A stretch of DNA of 30,830 nucleotides from Clostridia bacterium. Its GTDB lineage: Bacteria; Bacillota; Clostridia; Christensenellales; Borkfalkiaceae. The stretch covers positions 1 through 30,830 of the forward strand of contig CAAGHC010000098.1 of assembly GCA_900769565.1 (NCBI GenBank), in the 5' to 3' direction. The position numbers and the translations under genes were made by a program. The notes under the pieces are model-generated. The model ran no database searches. It was not told where the DNA came from and was given only the letters and a program-made list of their open reading frames with translations. Shown one piece after another: positions 8,683 through 16,179 of the stretch; the stretch's first letter is position 1; each line of letters opens with the position of its first letter.

Positions 8683-9867
8683 TTATTTGCTCCCGTAAGT
8701 ACCTGCCGTATTAGTAACCGTATTGTCGTCTACTACTTTTAATCTTGAAGTTGCACGCTTTTTGTTCAATTCTTCTAGATATTCTTCTTCGTTTACGGGT
8801 AAAGTTACGGGCTCACCGTTTCTCCAACCCGAAAGTTCGATAGCGTTCATAAGTTCTACGCCATTAATTCCTTCCTTACCGTCTACAAAGAATTCTTCAA
8901 GCCCCAAAAGTGCGTTTGCAAAGTTGTTGATAATTCCTTCGTGTTGGGGGTTCTTGCCGTCGGTTTCTACGATAATCTTTTCCATTGAAGGAGCGGCAAA
9001 ACCGGTAGTTGCCGCATAAGAAAATTTTTGGCTATCTTCTGAAAGCTTATACCATTCTAATTGATTAAGGTCACCGTCTACCACGAGTTTACCTTTAGTG
9101 CCTGAAACTTCAAATCTATTTGCACCGGGGGTTTCGCCCGTAGTGGTAATAAACATACCCGTTGCACCGTTATCATATTCAAAGAATGCAGTAACTTCGT
9201 CTTCAACTTCTATGTCGTGCCACTTGCCGTACTGACAAAATCCGTGAACTCTTACGGGAAGTTTACCTACTACCCATTGAACAAGGTCTAATTGGTGGGG
9301 ACATTGATTAATTAATACGCCACCGCCTTCGCCTGCCCAAGTTGCTCTCCAACTGCCCGAATCGTAATAGTTTTGCGTTCTAAACCAGTTAGTTATAACC
9401 CAAGTTACCCTTTGCAATTCACCGATACCGCCCTCGTCGATAATTTCTTTCATTTTGCGGTACAAACAGTTAGTTCTTTGGTTAAACATCATTGCAAAGT
9501 GCGCGTTACTCTTTTTTGCAAAGTCGTTCATTTCACGAACCTGTTTGGTGTACACGCCAGCAGGTTTTTCGCAAATAACGTTTATGCCACGCTTTAAGCA
9601 TTCAATAACCATTTCAGGGTGTTGATAGTGTGGGGTTTCTACTAAAACTGCATCACAAAGTCCACTATCTAACATTTCTTTATAGTCGGTAAAGTAAACT
9701 ATATCTTTATTTTTGGTGTTTTCCTTAACGTAGTTCATCTTAACTTCGTTAGTGTCGCAAACTGCGCTTACTACACCGTTTTCAATTTTACCCTTATCGA
9801 AAAGGCCGTATATATAAGACGAGCCTTGGTTGCCTACACCGATAATACCAAATCTAATTTTTTTCAT
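8683..9867 (-). CDS. Gfo/Idh/MocA oxidoreductase (394 aa)
   Basis: 394 aa. The Rossmann motif is GVGNQGSSY (about 10-18), the EKP motif is CEKPAGV (about 98-104), and the substrate domain includes GEGGGVLINQCPHQLDLVQW with the active-site His. It is about 75 residues longer than its neighbour, with a Lys/Arg/Asn-rich tail. The two genes abut exactly, implying coexpression, but they differ enough not to be a recent duplication. A pair of such enzymes could oxidise a sugar to a keto form and later reduce it. Specific substrate unknown. Confidence 0.85.
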   Translation of the reverse strand: MKKIRFGIIGVGNQGSSYIYGLFDKGKIENGVVSAVCDTNEVKMNYVKENTKNKDIVYFTDYKEMLDSGLCDAVLVETPHYQHPEMVIECLKRGINVICEKPAGVYTKQVREMNDFAKKSNAHFAMMFNQRTNCLYRKMKEIIDEGGIGELQRVTWVITNWFRTQNYYDSGSWRATWAGEGGGVLINQCPHQLDLVQWVVGKLPVRVHGFCQYGKWHDIEVEDEVTAFFEYDNGATGMFITTTGETPGANRFEVSGTKGKLVVDGDLNQLEWYKLSEDSQKFSYAATTGFAAPSMEKIIVETDGKNPQHEGIINNFANALLGLEEFFVDGKEGINGVELMNAIELSGWRNGEPVTLPVNEEEYLEELNKKRATSRLKVVDDNTVTNTAGTYGSK

Positions 9868-9878
9868 GATTTTCTCCT

Positions 9879-10649
9879 TTAAATTCTCTTTAAATAGTCA
9901 ATACTAATTTTTGCTTGTTCTAACGGGTCTGCGTAAGACGATGCGTCGTCCTGTTCTACGATAAAATATTTCGCACCGTTTTTCTTCCAACTCTTAATAA
10001 TCGACTTAAAGTCTAAATTACCACTACCTACGGGCGCAAAGTTTGGCTTAAAGTCATATTTGGACGCATCTAAACGGTTAACTTTATAATCTTTAAGGTG
10101 TACGCAGTCCATTCTGCCCTTTACCTTTTTAGCAAAGGTTACGGGGTCTATACCCGAATATTGCAACCAGTACGAATCAAGGGTAAAGTTTACGTTGGGC
10201 GCATTTTCAATCATGTAATCCATAACCGTTTGACCGTTATCCATGCGGAAAAATTCAAATTGATGGTGGTGATAGAAGAATTTACAACCCATACCCTTAA
10301 TTTTAAGGGCAACTTCATTAAGTTCGTCAACCTTCTTTCTCCATTCGTTATCGTCACCGATAAAAGTATTCGGAATAGCGCCAAGCCCTATGTTTTTACA
10401 ACCAAAAGATAGATGCTCTTCAACCAACTTCTCGGTTTCGCCCAAAATCATGTCAATCGGAACGTGTGTTAAAACCACGGGAAGTCCACTTTCTTCTACG
10501 CCACGCTTAATGAGTTCGGGATTGTATTTAACGCCCGAAAACTGCACGTACGAATACCCCATTTCTTTCAATTTGATAAGTGTATCGATATAGCCTTCTT
10601 CAGTTTGAAGTAGATTACATATCGAAAATAAATTTAGTCCTGCTTGCAT
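9879..10649 (-). CDS. Sugar phosphate isomerase/epimerase-like TIM barrel (256 aa)
   Basis: 256 aa. It belongs to the xylose-isomerase-like/AP endonuclease 2 TIM-barrel superfamily: the start MQAGLNLFSICNLL, the metal-ligand region FFYHHHQFEF, LDSYWLQYSG and CVHLKDYK are typical, and the last catalytic Glu is in YFIVEQDD. Superfamily members isomerise, epimerise or (in the 3-keto-glycoside pathways) eliminate an aglycone, using a divalent metal. It sits between a similar gene and two Gfo/Idh/MocA oxidoreductases. The exact reaction is unknown. The family call is firm. Confidence 0.82.
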   Translation of the reverse strand: MQAGLNLFSICNLLQTEEGYIDTLIKLKEMGYSYVQFSGVKYNPELIKRGVEESGLPVVLTHVPIDMILGETEKLVEEHLSFGCKNIGLGAIPNTFIGDDNEWRKKVDELNEVALKIKGMGCKFFYHHHQFEFFRMDNGQTVMDYMIENAPNVNFTLDSYWLQYSGIDPVTFAKKVKGRMDCVHLKDYKVNRLDASKYDFKPNFAPVGSGNLDFKSIIKSWKKNGAKYFIVEQDDASSYADPLEQAKISIDYLKRI

Positions 10650-10679
10650 ATCATATTCTCCTTTTTTGTTTTCACGTTT

Positions 10680-11534
10680 TTATTTTATAAACGCCCCGTC
10701 TTTTTGCTCGTAACCTGCCTTTTTAAGCAAATCTGTAAGCGAAGTTACTGCAAAAGAAAAGGCTTTCATATTATCATCAAAGTGGAACTTATGTTTCATT
10801 TCGGTATTGTCAATACTCTTAAACGAATCAAACACCGCAAGGTGTGGTTCTAACGTCAAGGTAACGTCTCTATCAATCATCTCGATAAGTTTACCTATCA
10901 TTCCGTCGCCATGCCCTGCCGGAACTAATTCGTCAGTTGCCGAGATTACGTCTTTTATATGAAAGTATTCTGAAACCGAATGGAAGGTATTTAGCGTATC
11001 CATAGCCTTTTCACCCACTTGTAAATAGTTTGCAGGGTCGTAAACGAACTTTAACCCCTTTACGCTATTCATAAGGTCTAATACTCTCGCTTTAGTATCG
11101 CCGTAAACTTCCTTTTCGTTTTCATGACATAAAGTAACGCCGTACTCGGTTGCCTTTTCAACCAAAAGACTTAAATAATCTATTACCTTTTCCCTTTGTT
11201 CGTAAGCATTAAAAAAACTGAACATTCTTATCCTGTCTGCACCGAATATTTTAGCAGTATCAAACAGTTTTTTAGCCTTGTCTAAAAGTTGCTCTTTAGT
11301 AATTGATATATCCACTTTCCCAAGTGGTGACCCGAGCGACCAAACCTTAACGCCGTTATCTGAAAACTTCTTAAAATATTCCTTGCTTTGGCTTTCTGTA
11401 AAGTCTGCAACGTTTATTTTATCTATACTGCGAAGTTCGGTATAATTAATTCCGTTACTCTTTAATGCAGTAATTTGTTCTTCTACAGAATTCCCTGCTT
11501 CGTCTGAAAAACCTGCAAGTGTTATCTTTATCAT
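10680..11534 (-). CDS. Sugar phosphate isomerase/epimerase-like TIM barrel (284 aa)
   Basis: 284 aa; first gene of the uronate operon. Same TIM-barrel superfamily as the next gene but clearly diverged: LCHENEKEVYGD, KFVYDPANYLQVG and FHIKDVISA carry the Glu, Asp, His and Asp/Glu metal-site pattern, and LTLEPHL supplies the last Glu. The ATG has AGGAG about five bases upstream. A 40-nt leader separates it from the predicted operon promoter. With its paralogue and the two oxidoreductases it probably prepares the substrate for uxaC. Substrate unknown. Confidence 0.82.
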   Translation of the reverse strand: MIKITLAGFSDEAGNSVEEQITALKSNGINYTELRSIDKINVADFTESQSKEYFKKFSDNGVKVWSLGSPLGKVDISITKEQLLDKAKKLFDTAKIFGADRIRMFSFFNAYEQREKVIDYLSLLVEKATEYGVTLCHENEKEVYGDTKARVLDLMNSVKGLKFVYDPANYLQVGEKAMDTLNTFHSVSEYFHIKDVISATDELVPAGHGDGMIGKLIEMIDRDVTLTLEPHLAVFDSFKSIDNTEMKHKFHFDDNMKAFSFAVTSLTDLLKKAGYEQKDGAFIK

Positions 11535-11580
11535 AACCTTCTCCTATGCCTGTATTTTACTATTTTTTACCACTATGAAT

Positions 11581-11609
11581 ATTTTAGCATGATTTATTTT
11601 TAAAAACAA
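11581..11609 (-). promoter_or_regulatory. Promoter of the hexuronate operon
   Basis: On the minus strand, TTGTTT (11609-11604) and TAAAAT (11586-11581) are 17 bp apart; predicted transcription start near 11574. The -10 sits in ATGCTAAAAT, the same string found at the divergent araC-type promoter. TTTAGC-type repeats lie just upstream. Confidence 0.65.
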
Positions 11610-11628
11610 TAGACAATGTTATTATTTT

Positions 11629-11650
11629 TTTAGCCAAATTTAGCACAATC
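11629..11650. promoter_or_regulatory. Candidate AraC-type operator (direct repeats)
   Basis: On the plus strand, TTTAGCC and TTTAGCAC recur with their TAGC cores starting at 11631 and 11641, ten bp apart (one helical turn), as expected for one AraC-type dimer. A third TTTAGCAT lies at 11583-11590 over the operon -10. The elements lie between the divergent promoters. Assignment to the adjacent AraC protein is inference. Confidence 0.45.
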
Positions 11651-11661
11651 TTACGATTTAT

Positions 11662-11690
11662 TTGACAATCCTATATTTCAATGCTAAAAT
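11662..11690 (+). promoter_or_regulatory. Promoter of araC-type gene, predicting a leaderless mRNA
   Basis: Perfect -35 TTGACA (11662-11667), 17-bp spacer, -10 TAAAAT (11685-11690). The predicted start of transcription, seven bases after the -10, is 11697, exactly the A of the ATG. No ribosome site precedes the ATG. Confidence 0.7.
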
Positions 11691-11696
11691 TAAGCC

Positions 11697-12452
11697 ATGA
11701 ACGTATTTTTTTATAGACACAATAGTTTTAACACCTTACCCTACCAAATAGCCCCTGAAAGAATTCCATGTAACGAACTTACTTTCGTTCTTAAAGGTGA
11801 ACTTAACTACCACATCAATGGTGAACCCATTACAGTTAAAAGTGGCGAGGCTGTTTGTATAAACTCCGGCAGTTTAAGAAGCAGAACGGCTGACGTTGTT
11901 TGCGACTATATAAGTTTCAACTTCTACAGCAACGTCGCTGCCGAATTACCGACGCATATAACCGACTGTCTTTCTAGTGAACTTAAACTTTTATTTAACG
12001 TTTGCGACGATATTTATTCTAAATATAACGACTGGTTTGGTAAACTCGATATTGCGCTCATGCTGATTATAAAACTTCTTACCGATAGGCTTAAAGCACG
12101 TGAGGAAAATCCCATAGTGCTTGCCGTTAAAAGGTACACCCGCACTTTTTTATCAGAAAAAATATCGCTTGGTGAAATTGCTAAACAGGTTGGTTATTCC
12201 CCAAACTATTTAGATTCGATTTTTAAAAGTGTTACCGGCTTTTCCGTGGTAAAATACGTTATAATCGAACGAGTAAACGAGGCAAAGCGCTTAATTGACG
12301 AAGACGTTTTATCCTTAAAAGATATTGCCGTCGCCGTAGGGTTTGACGATTATAATTACTTTTCAAGAACGTTTAAAAAACATAGTGGTTGTTCCCCCAC
12401 CGACTATAAGTCGGCAATTCACAAAAAAGCACGTAATAGTTCTATTACTTAA
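11697..12452 (+). CDS. AraC-family transcriptional regulator
   Basis: 251 aa. The N-terminal half (about 1-110) is a cupin-like ligand-binding domain (ELTFVLKGELNYHINGEPI, SGEAVCINSG). The C-terminal 100 residues hold the two AraC helix-turn-helix units: ISLGEIAKQVGYSPNYLDSIF and LKDIAVAVGFDDYNYFSRTF, followed by the family-typical GCSPTDYK. It is divergent from the hexuronate operon, and repeated TTTAGC elements lie in the 160-bp gap, so it is the likely activator of that operon with a uronate-type ligand. The first in-frame ATG coincides with the predicted transcription start, so translation is probably leaderless. A later start would remove part of the ligand domain. Confidence 0.9.
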   Translation: MNVFFYRHNSFNTLPYQIAPERIPCNELTFVLKGELNYHINGEPITVKSGEAVCINSGSLRSRTADVVCDYISFNFYSNVAAELPTHITDCLSSELKLLFNVCDDIYSKYNDWFGKLDIALMLIIKLLTDRLKAREENPIVLAVKRYTRTFLSEKISLGEIAKQVGYSPNYLDSIFKSVTGFSVVKYVIIERVNEAKRLIDEDVLSLKDIAVAVGFDDYNYFSRTFKKHSGCSPTDYKSAIHKKARNSSIT

Positions 12453-12456
12453 AGCA

Positions 12457-12485
12457 AAAGGTAGGCAAAATCGCCTACCTTTTTT
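12457..12485 (+). terminator. Terminator of the araC-type gene
   Basis: AAAGGTAGGC (12457-12466) pairs with GCCTACCTTT (12473-12482) around a 6-nt loop and runs into a seven-T stretch. It begins four bases after the stop and can also serve the convergent cupin gene through the A-run on its other side. Confidence 0.85.
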
Positions 12486-12516
12486 AAATGCTTATTTACA
12501 GCACGACTGTATAAAA

Positions 12517-12861
12517 TTATTCTGAAAGTACCAACGCAATAAAAGTAAGTTTGCCACGCCCAACGTTTTTAAGAGCGTGCCCGTGTCCCGACGGCGTAAA
12601 GGTTATAACCCCACTCGAAACGGCGATTTCTTTGCCGTTATCATCATAAAGCCCCTCGCCTGATATTATATAATAATTTTCAGCATCCCCTTCGTGAACG
12701 TGGAAGGGAACTTCTTCCCCTTCGTCTATTTCCACGTATGAAAATTGTACAATTTTATCGCTAATACCCTTAAACTCTTTTAGGTCGTAAAGGTCAAACG
12801 CTTTTATACCTTTTTCGTTGTACTCACTCGTTTTGGTTTGTTGTTCTCTAGTTTTTATCAT
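12517..12861 (-). CDS. Small cupin-domain protein
   Basis: 114 aa. A single cupin barrel with both conserved motifs: GEEVPFHVHEGDAENYYIIS (two His and one Glu metal ligands) and FTPSGHGHALKN (PxGxxH and the closing Asn). This arrangement binds a divalent metal. Small cupins of this kind include sugar isomerases, dioxygenases and ligand sensors; the substrate is not readable. It converges on the AraC gene and has its own promoter, so it is not part of the hexuronate operon, though proximity to a cupin-domain AraC protein may be meaningful. The start has AGGGGAAA-type ribosome site a few bases upstream. Confidence 0.85.
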   Translation of the reverse strand: MIKTREQQTKTSEYNEKGIKAFDLYDLKEFKGISDKIVQFSYVEIDEGEEVPFHVHEGDAENYYIISGEGLYDDNGKEIAVSSGVITFTPSGHGHALKNVGRGKLTFIALVLSE

Positions 12862-12907
12862 TTCATTTCCCCTTTTGTTCGTCTTATTTTAACAATTAGT
12901 TTTATAT

Positions 12908-12937
12908 ATTATATCACAAATTCAAATTTAATTGCAA
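12908..12937 (-). promoter_or_regulatory. Promoter of the cupin gene
   Basis: Minus strand TTGCAA (12937-12932) and TATAAT (12913-12908) with an 18-bp spacer, about 45 bases before the cupin ATG. Confidence 0.6.
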
Positions 12938-13070
12938 ATAAATAAAGGTTTTGCTACGCAACAACTAATCAGTACACAAGAACTCGCTAATTGTTCACAG
13001 AACTGTTTTTTTGCCAAGACAAACACGCAAACAAGTTTGCTCGCTCCCTATTCAAATCCCACCACACTAC

Positions 13071-13097
13071 AAAAAAGACAGTCCAAAGACTGCCTTT
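13071..13097 (-). terminator. Terminator of tRNA-Pro
   Basis: On the minus strand GGCAGTC (13094-13088) pairs with GGACTGTC ending at 13077, including one G-U pair, around a short TTT-type loop, followed by six T. It starts nine bases after the encoded CCA. Confidence 0.85.
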
Positions 13098-13102
13098 TTT
13101 CT

Positions 13103-13178
13103 TGGTCGGAGTGACGGGATTTGAACCCACGACCTCTTGGTCCCGAACCAAGCGCGCTACCAACTGCGCTACACCCCG
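13103..13178 (-). tRNA. tRNA-Pro (CGG anticodon)
   Basis: A 76-nt cloverleaf read on the minus strand. The acceptor CGGGGTG pairs with CACTCCG (one G-T wobble), the discriminator is A and CCA is encoded. The D arm contains AGCGCAGTTGGTAGCGCG. The anticodon stem CTTGG/CCAAG holds loop TTCGGGA, giving anticodon CGG for CCG codons. The T arm is GTGGG/CCCGT with loop TTCAAAT. All stems form; nothing suggests a pseudogene. It lies between the cupin and MGMT-like genes with its own terminator. Confidence 0.96.
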
Positions 13179-13235
13179 ATGCTTGAACAACTTTATTTTA
13201 GTTGTTCTAAACCTTTTTTATTTAAGCATTAGTTA

Positions 13236-13544
13236 TTATATCTGTTTTAAAACAAAAAAGCAAGGCTTTACACAACCTTTTTCATCAAAAATTACACCTT
13301 CTTGTTCTAAAAGTTGCCTTTGCCTGTTTTCTCCACCAAATGCGAACGCCTTACTTACCCTACCAAATCTATCAACCACCCTATAGCAAGGTATGTTTTC
13401 AGGGTCGGGATTAACGTGCAACGCCCACCCGACTTGACGTGCCATTCTTTTATTCCCCGCAAGAAAGGCTATTTCGCCATAACTCATAACCTTTCCATAC
13501 GGTATCTGTTTTACTATTTGATAAACTTTCTCAAAAAAGCCCAT
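13236..13544 (-). CDS. MGMT-family DNA-binding-domain protein
   Basis: 102 aa, only the C-terminal domain of O6-alkylguanine-DNA alkyltransferases (helix-turn-helix GKVMSYGEIAFLAG, arginine finger in ARQVGWAL at about 36). The active-site motif PCHRV is PCYRV, with Cys53 kept but His replaced by Tyr. Alkyltransferase-like proteins lose the Cys (usually to Trp); this one does not, so it may still transfer an alkyl group or only flag damage for excision repair. It follows the malic enzyme by three bases, implying cotranscription. There is no N-terminal MGMT domain. Domain call certain; activity unsettled. Confidence 0.88.
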   Translation of the reverse strand: MGFFEKVYQIVKQIPYGKVMSYGEIAFLAGNKRMARQVGWALHVNPDPENIPCYRVVDRFGRVSKAFAFGGENRQRQLLEQEGVIFDEKGCVKPCFFVLKQI

Positions 13545-13547
13545 TAG

Positions 13548-14729
13548 TTAAATTCTGTTAACGCCCGTCTTAATTGCAGCGTCCTTAACAGCCTGTGCAA
13601 CAGTAGGTCCTACACGCTTATCAAACGGTGCGGGAATAATATAATCAGCCCTTAATTCGTCTTCGCTAACCAAAGATGCTATTGCTTTTGCAGCGGCAAT
13701 CTTCATTTCTTCATTAATATCAGTTGCCCTACAATCTAACGCGCCACGGAAAATACCTGGGAATGCTAAAACGTTATTGATTTGGTTGGGATAATCACTT
13801 CTGCCCGTACCAACAACGGATGCGCCTGCCTCAATAGCAAGTTCCGGCATGATTTCAGGCGTGGGGTTTGCCATAGGCATAACTATTGCACCCTTATTCA
13901 TAGTTCTAACCATGTCTTGAGTTAAAATTCCAGGGGAACTTACGCCAACGAAGATATCAGCACCTTTAAGTGCGTCTGCAAGCGTACCTTTTTTGCAATT
14001 TTTATTTGTAAACTCTGCAATTTCTTCTTTTGCAGAATTCATTCCTTCCTTTCTGCCCTTATAGATAATACCACGGCTATCGCACATAACAACGTCACGA
14101 GCGCCCATTGCTATCATGAGTTTAGCAATAGCCTCGCCGGCAGCACCTGCGCCACTAAATACGATAGAAACGTCTTCCCACTCTTTACCAACAAGCTTTA
14201 ACGCATTGATACAAGCGGCAACGCAAACTACTGCAGTACCGTGTTGGTCGTCGTGGAAAATCGGAATATCTACTTCTGGGTCTTCTTTTAATCTTTTTTC
14301 AATCTCAAAGCATCTGGGGGCAGAAATATCTTCTAGATTTATACCACCAAAACTACCAGAGATTAGTTTTATCGTATTAACAATTTCGTCTACGTTTTTA
14401 CTTCTAACGCAGAGTGGAAAGGCGTCGACGTTACCAAATGCCTTAAACAACACGCATTTGCCTTCCATAACGGGCATACCCGCCTCTGGACCGATATCGC
14501 CAAGCCCTAAAACTGCCGTACCGTCGGTGATAACGGCAACGGTGTTTGCCCTACCCGTAAGTTCAAACGACTTGTTATAATCTTTTTGAATTTCCAAACA
14601 AGGTTGCGCTACACCCGGCGTGTAGGCAAGTGATAAATCTTCCTTGTTTTCTAGTTTAACTTTAAGTTCTACGCCTATTTTCCCCTTCCATTCCGCATGT
14701 AATCTTAAAGATTCTTTTGCATAATCCAT
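13548..14729 (-). CDS. NAD(P)-dependent malic enzyme
   Basis: 393 aa from the ATG at 14729, which has AGGAG eight bases upstream; the open frame extends further but the extra residues are unrelated to the family. It decarboxylates malate to pyruvate with NAD(P)+ and a divalent metal. Visible hallmarks are the start KESLRLHAEWKGKI, SLAYTPGVAQPC with the catalytic Tyr, PVMEGKCVLFKAF with a catalytic Lys, the metal site in IFHDDQHGTA, the nucleotide fold FSGAGAAGEAI, and VMPMANPTPEIMPE. Normal length for the short bacterial class. It leads into the MGMT-like gene. Confidence 0.94.
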   Translation of the reverse strand: MDYAKESLRLHAEWKGKIGVELKVKLENKEDLSLAYTPGVAQPCLEIQKDYNKSFELTGRANTVAVITDGTAVLGLGDIGPEAGMPVMEGKCVLFKAFGNVDAFPLCVRSKNVDEIVNTIKLISGSFGGINLEDISAPRCFEIEKRLKEDPEVDIPIFHDDQHGTAVVCVAACINALKLVGKEWEDVSIVFSGAGAAGEAIAKLMIAMGARDVVMCDSRGIIYKGRKEGMNSAKEEIAEFTNKNCKKGTLADALKGADIFVGVSSPGILTQDMVRTMNKGAIVMPMANPTPEIMPELAIEAGASVVGTGRSDYPNQINNVLAFPGIFRGALDCRATDINEEMKIAAAKAIASLVSEDELRADYIIPAPFDKRVGPTVAQAVKDAAIKTGVNRI

Positions 14730-14830
14730 ACCTAGTTCTCCTAAAAAATTCGTCACTAATATTATATAATATTTTGGGCTATAAGGTTTATAAAATACAC
14801 GTTGATTTTTACACAAAAAGACTTTTAACC

Positions 14831-14863
14831 TAAAAAGATGGGGACTTACAGTCCCCATCTTTT
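14831..14863 (-). terminator. Terminator of the aspartate kinase gene
   Basis: A near-perfect stem of about 14 bp: AAAAAGATGGGGAC (from 14832) and GTCCCCATCTTTTT around a TTACA loop. It overlaps the last bases of the aspartate kinase stop codon region and ends the cdaA-to-kinase transcript; it also lies upstream of the malic enzyme. Confidence 0.9.
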
Positions 14864-16179
14864 TATGCAAATGCGTGATATATTGCCTTGATACATTTTT
14901 CGTAATCGTTGTTTGCAACGCCGATTATAATATTAAGTTCGCTTGAGCCTTGGTCTATCATTTTTACGTTTATGCCAGCATCTGCAAGTGCCGTAAAGAT
15001 TGATGCAGCGGTACCAGCACGCCTTGCCATACCGTGACCAACTGTTGCAATTAACGAAACGTTTTCCATTACGTGCACGTAGTCGGGACTAACGTTTTCT
15101 CTAATCTCGTTAACCATGTCGGAAAGCACGCCGTCTTTAAGTTGTTCGGTTTCCATTACTACCGAGAGCGTATCGATACCAGACGGAAGATGCTCTACGC
15201 AAATACCGAAGTGTTCTACTACGGATAATACCTTTCTAATAAAGCCTACTTCGCTGTTCATCATTGATTTTTCAATAACTAAAACGGTAAAGTTCTTCTT
15301 TCCTGCAATACCCGTAATAACGTCACCATCCGCACTCTTATATTGCTCGTTAGGAACAATCATAGTTCCTGCATCTTCAGGCTTAAAGGTGTTTTTAATA
15401 TTAATTGGAATTTTCCTTTTCATAACGGGAAAAATTGCTTCTGAATGTAGCACCGACGCACCCATGTAAGATAATTCACGAAGTTCTTTATAAGTAATTT
15501 GCTTAATGGTTTTTGCTTCGGGAACAATTCTTGGGTCGCAAGCCAAAAACCCACTAACGTCCGTCCAGTTTTCGTACAAATCAGCCTTTACCCCACGGGC
15601 AATTATAGAGCCCGTAATATCACTACCACCACGACTAAAGGTCTTTACGTTGCCTTGGAAATCTTTACCGTAAAAGCCTGGGATAACAGCCTTTTCTATT
15701 GCCGAAAGTTTGGTTGAAACCTTATCGTCGGTGTAATCTTGATTAAGCCTGCCGTGACTATCAAATCTTACCACGTCTGCAGCGTCAACGAAAGTAAAAC
15801 CTAAAAACGCCGACATAACGTAAGCACTTAAATATTCACCGCGTGACGCTGAAAAATCTGCACTCTTAAGTTCGTCAATTTCCTTTTCGGTCTTATCTAA
15901 TACAGCGTTAATATCAATAGTTAAACCAAGGTCGTTTACGATACCGATAAATCTTTCACGAATGAGCGCAAAACTCTTTTTGCAAGTTCCCGTTTCAATC
16001 GCTTCTTGATTACAACGATATAACATATCGGTAATCTTAATATCGTTCTTGAATCTTTTGCCCGGTGCAGATACTACCACGAACTTTCTGCTTTCGTCCG
16101 CATCAATAATACTCTTAACCTGCCTGATTGCCTTTGCGTCCGCCATGGACGTTCCACCAAATTTACATACTTTTATCAT
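14863..16179 (-). CDS. Aspartate kinase
   Basis: 438 aa. It phosphorylates L-aspartate, the first committed step to lysine, threonine and methionine. The start VCKFGGTSMAD is the kinase signature. SASRGEYLSA, PGFYGKDFQGNVKTFSRGGSDITG and the substrate region after it are typical. Two ACT domains fill the last 130 residues (FTVLVIEKSMMNSEVGF and VSLIATVGHGMA, ending in INVKMIDQGSSELNIIIGV), so allosteric control by end-product amino acids is likely. It overlaps the DUF1015 stop by four bases (ATGA), implying translational coupling. Which isozyme (LysC or ThrA-like) cannot be told. Confidence 0.94.
   Translation of the reverse strand: MIKVCKFGGTSMADAKAIRQVKSIIDADESRKFVVVSAPGKRFKNDIKITDMLYRCNQEAIETGTCKKSFALIRERFIGIVNDLGLTIDINAVLDKTEKEIDELKSADFSASRGEYLSAYVMSAFLGFTFVDAADVVRFDSHGRLNQDYTDDKVSTKLSAIEKAVIPGFYGKDFQGNVKTFSRGGSDITGSIIARGVKADLYENWTDVSGFLACDPRIVPEAKTIKQITYKELRELSYMGASVLHSEAIFPVMKRKIPINIKNTFKPEDAGTMIVPNEQYKSADGDVITGIAGKKNFTVLVIEKSMMNSEVGFIRKVLSVVEHFGICVEHLPSGIDTLSVVMETEQLKDGVLSDMVNEIRENVSPDYVHVMENVSLIATVGHGMARRAGTAASIFTALADAGINVKMIDQGSSELNIIIGVANNDYEKCIKAIYHAFA

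Noticed and set aside
13040..13070. Sequence resembling the end of a tRNA (TTCAAATCCCACC)
   Set aside because: Only a T-loop-like motif is present; no acceptor or other arms can be formed around it.
12991..13386. Open frame on the plus strand containing GVTGFEPTTSWSRTKRATNC
   Set aside because: It is the antisense of tRNA-Pro, another typical false protein; it also overlaps the MGMT-like gene.
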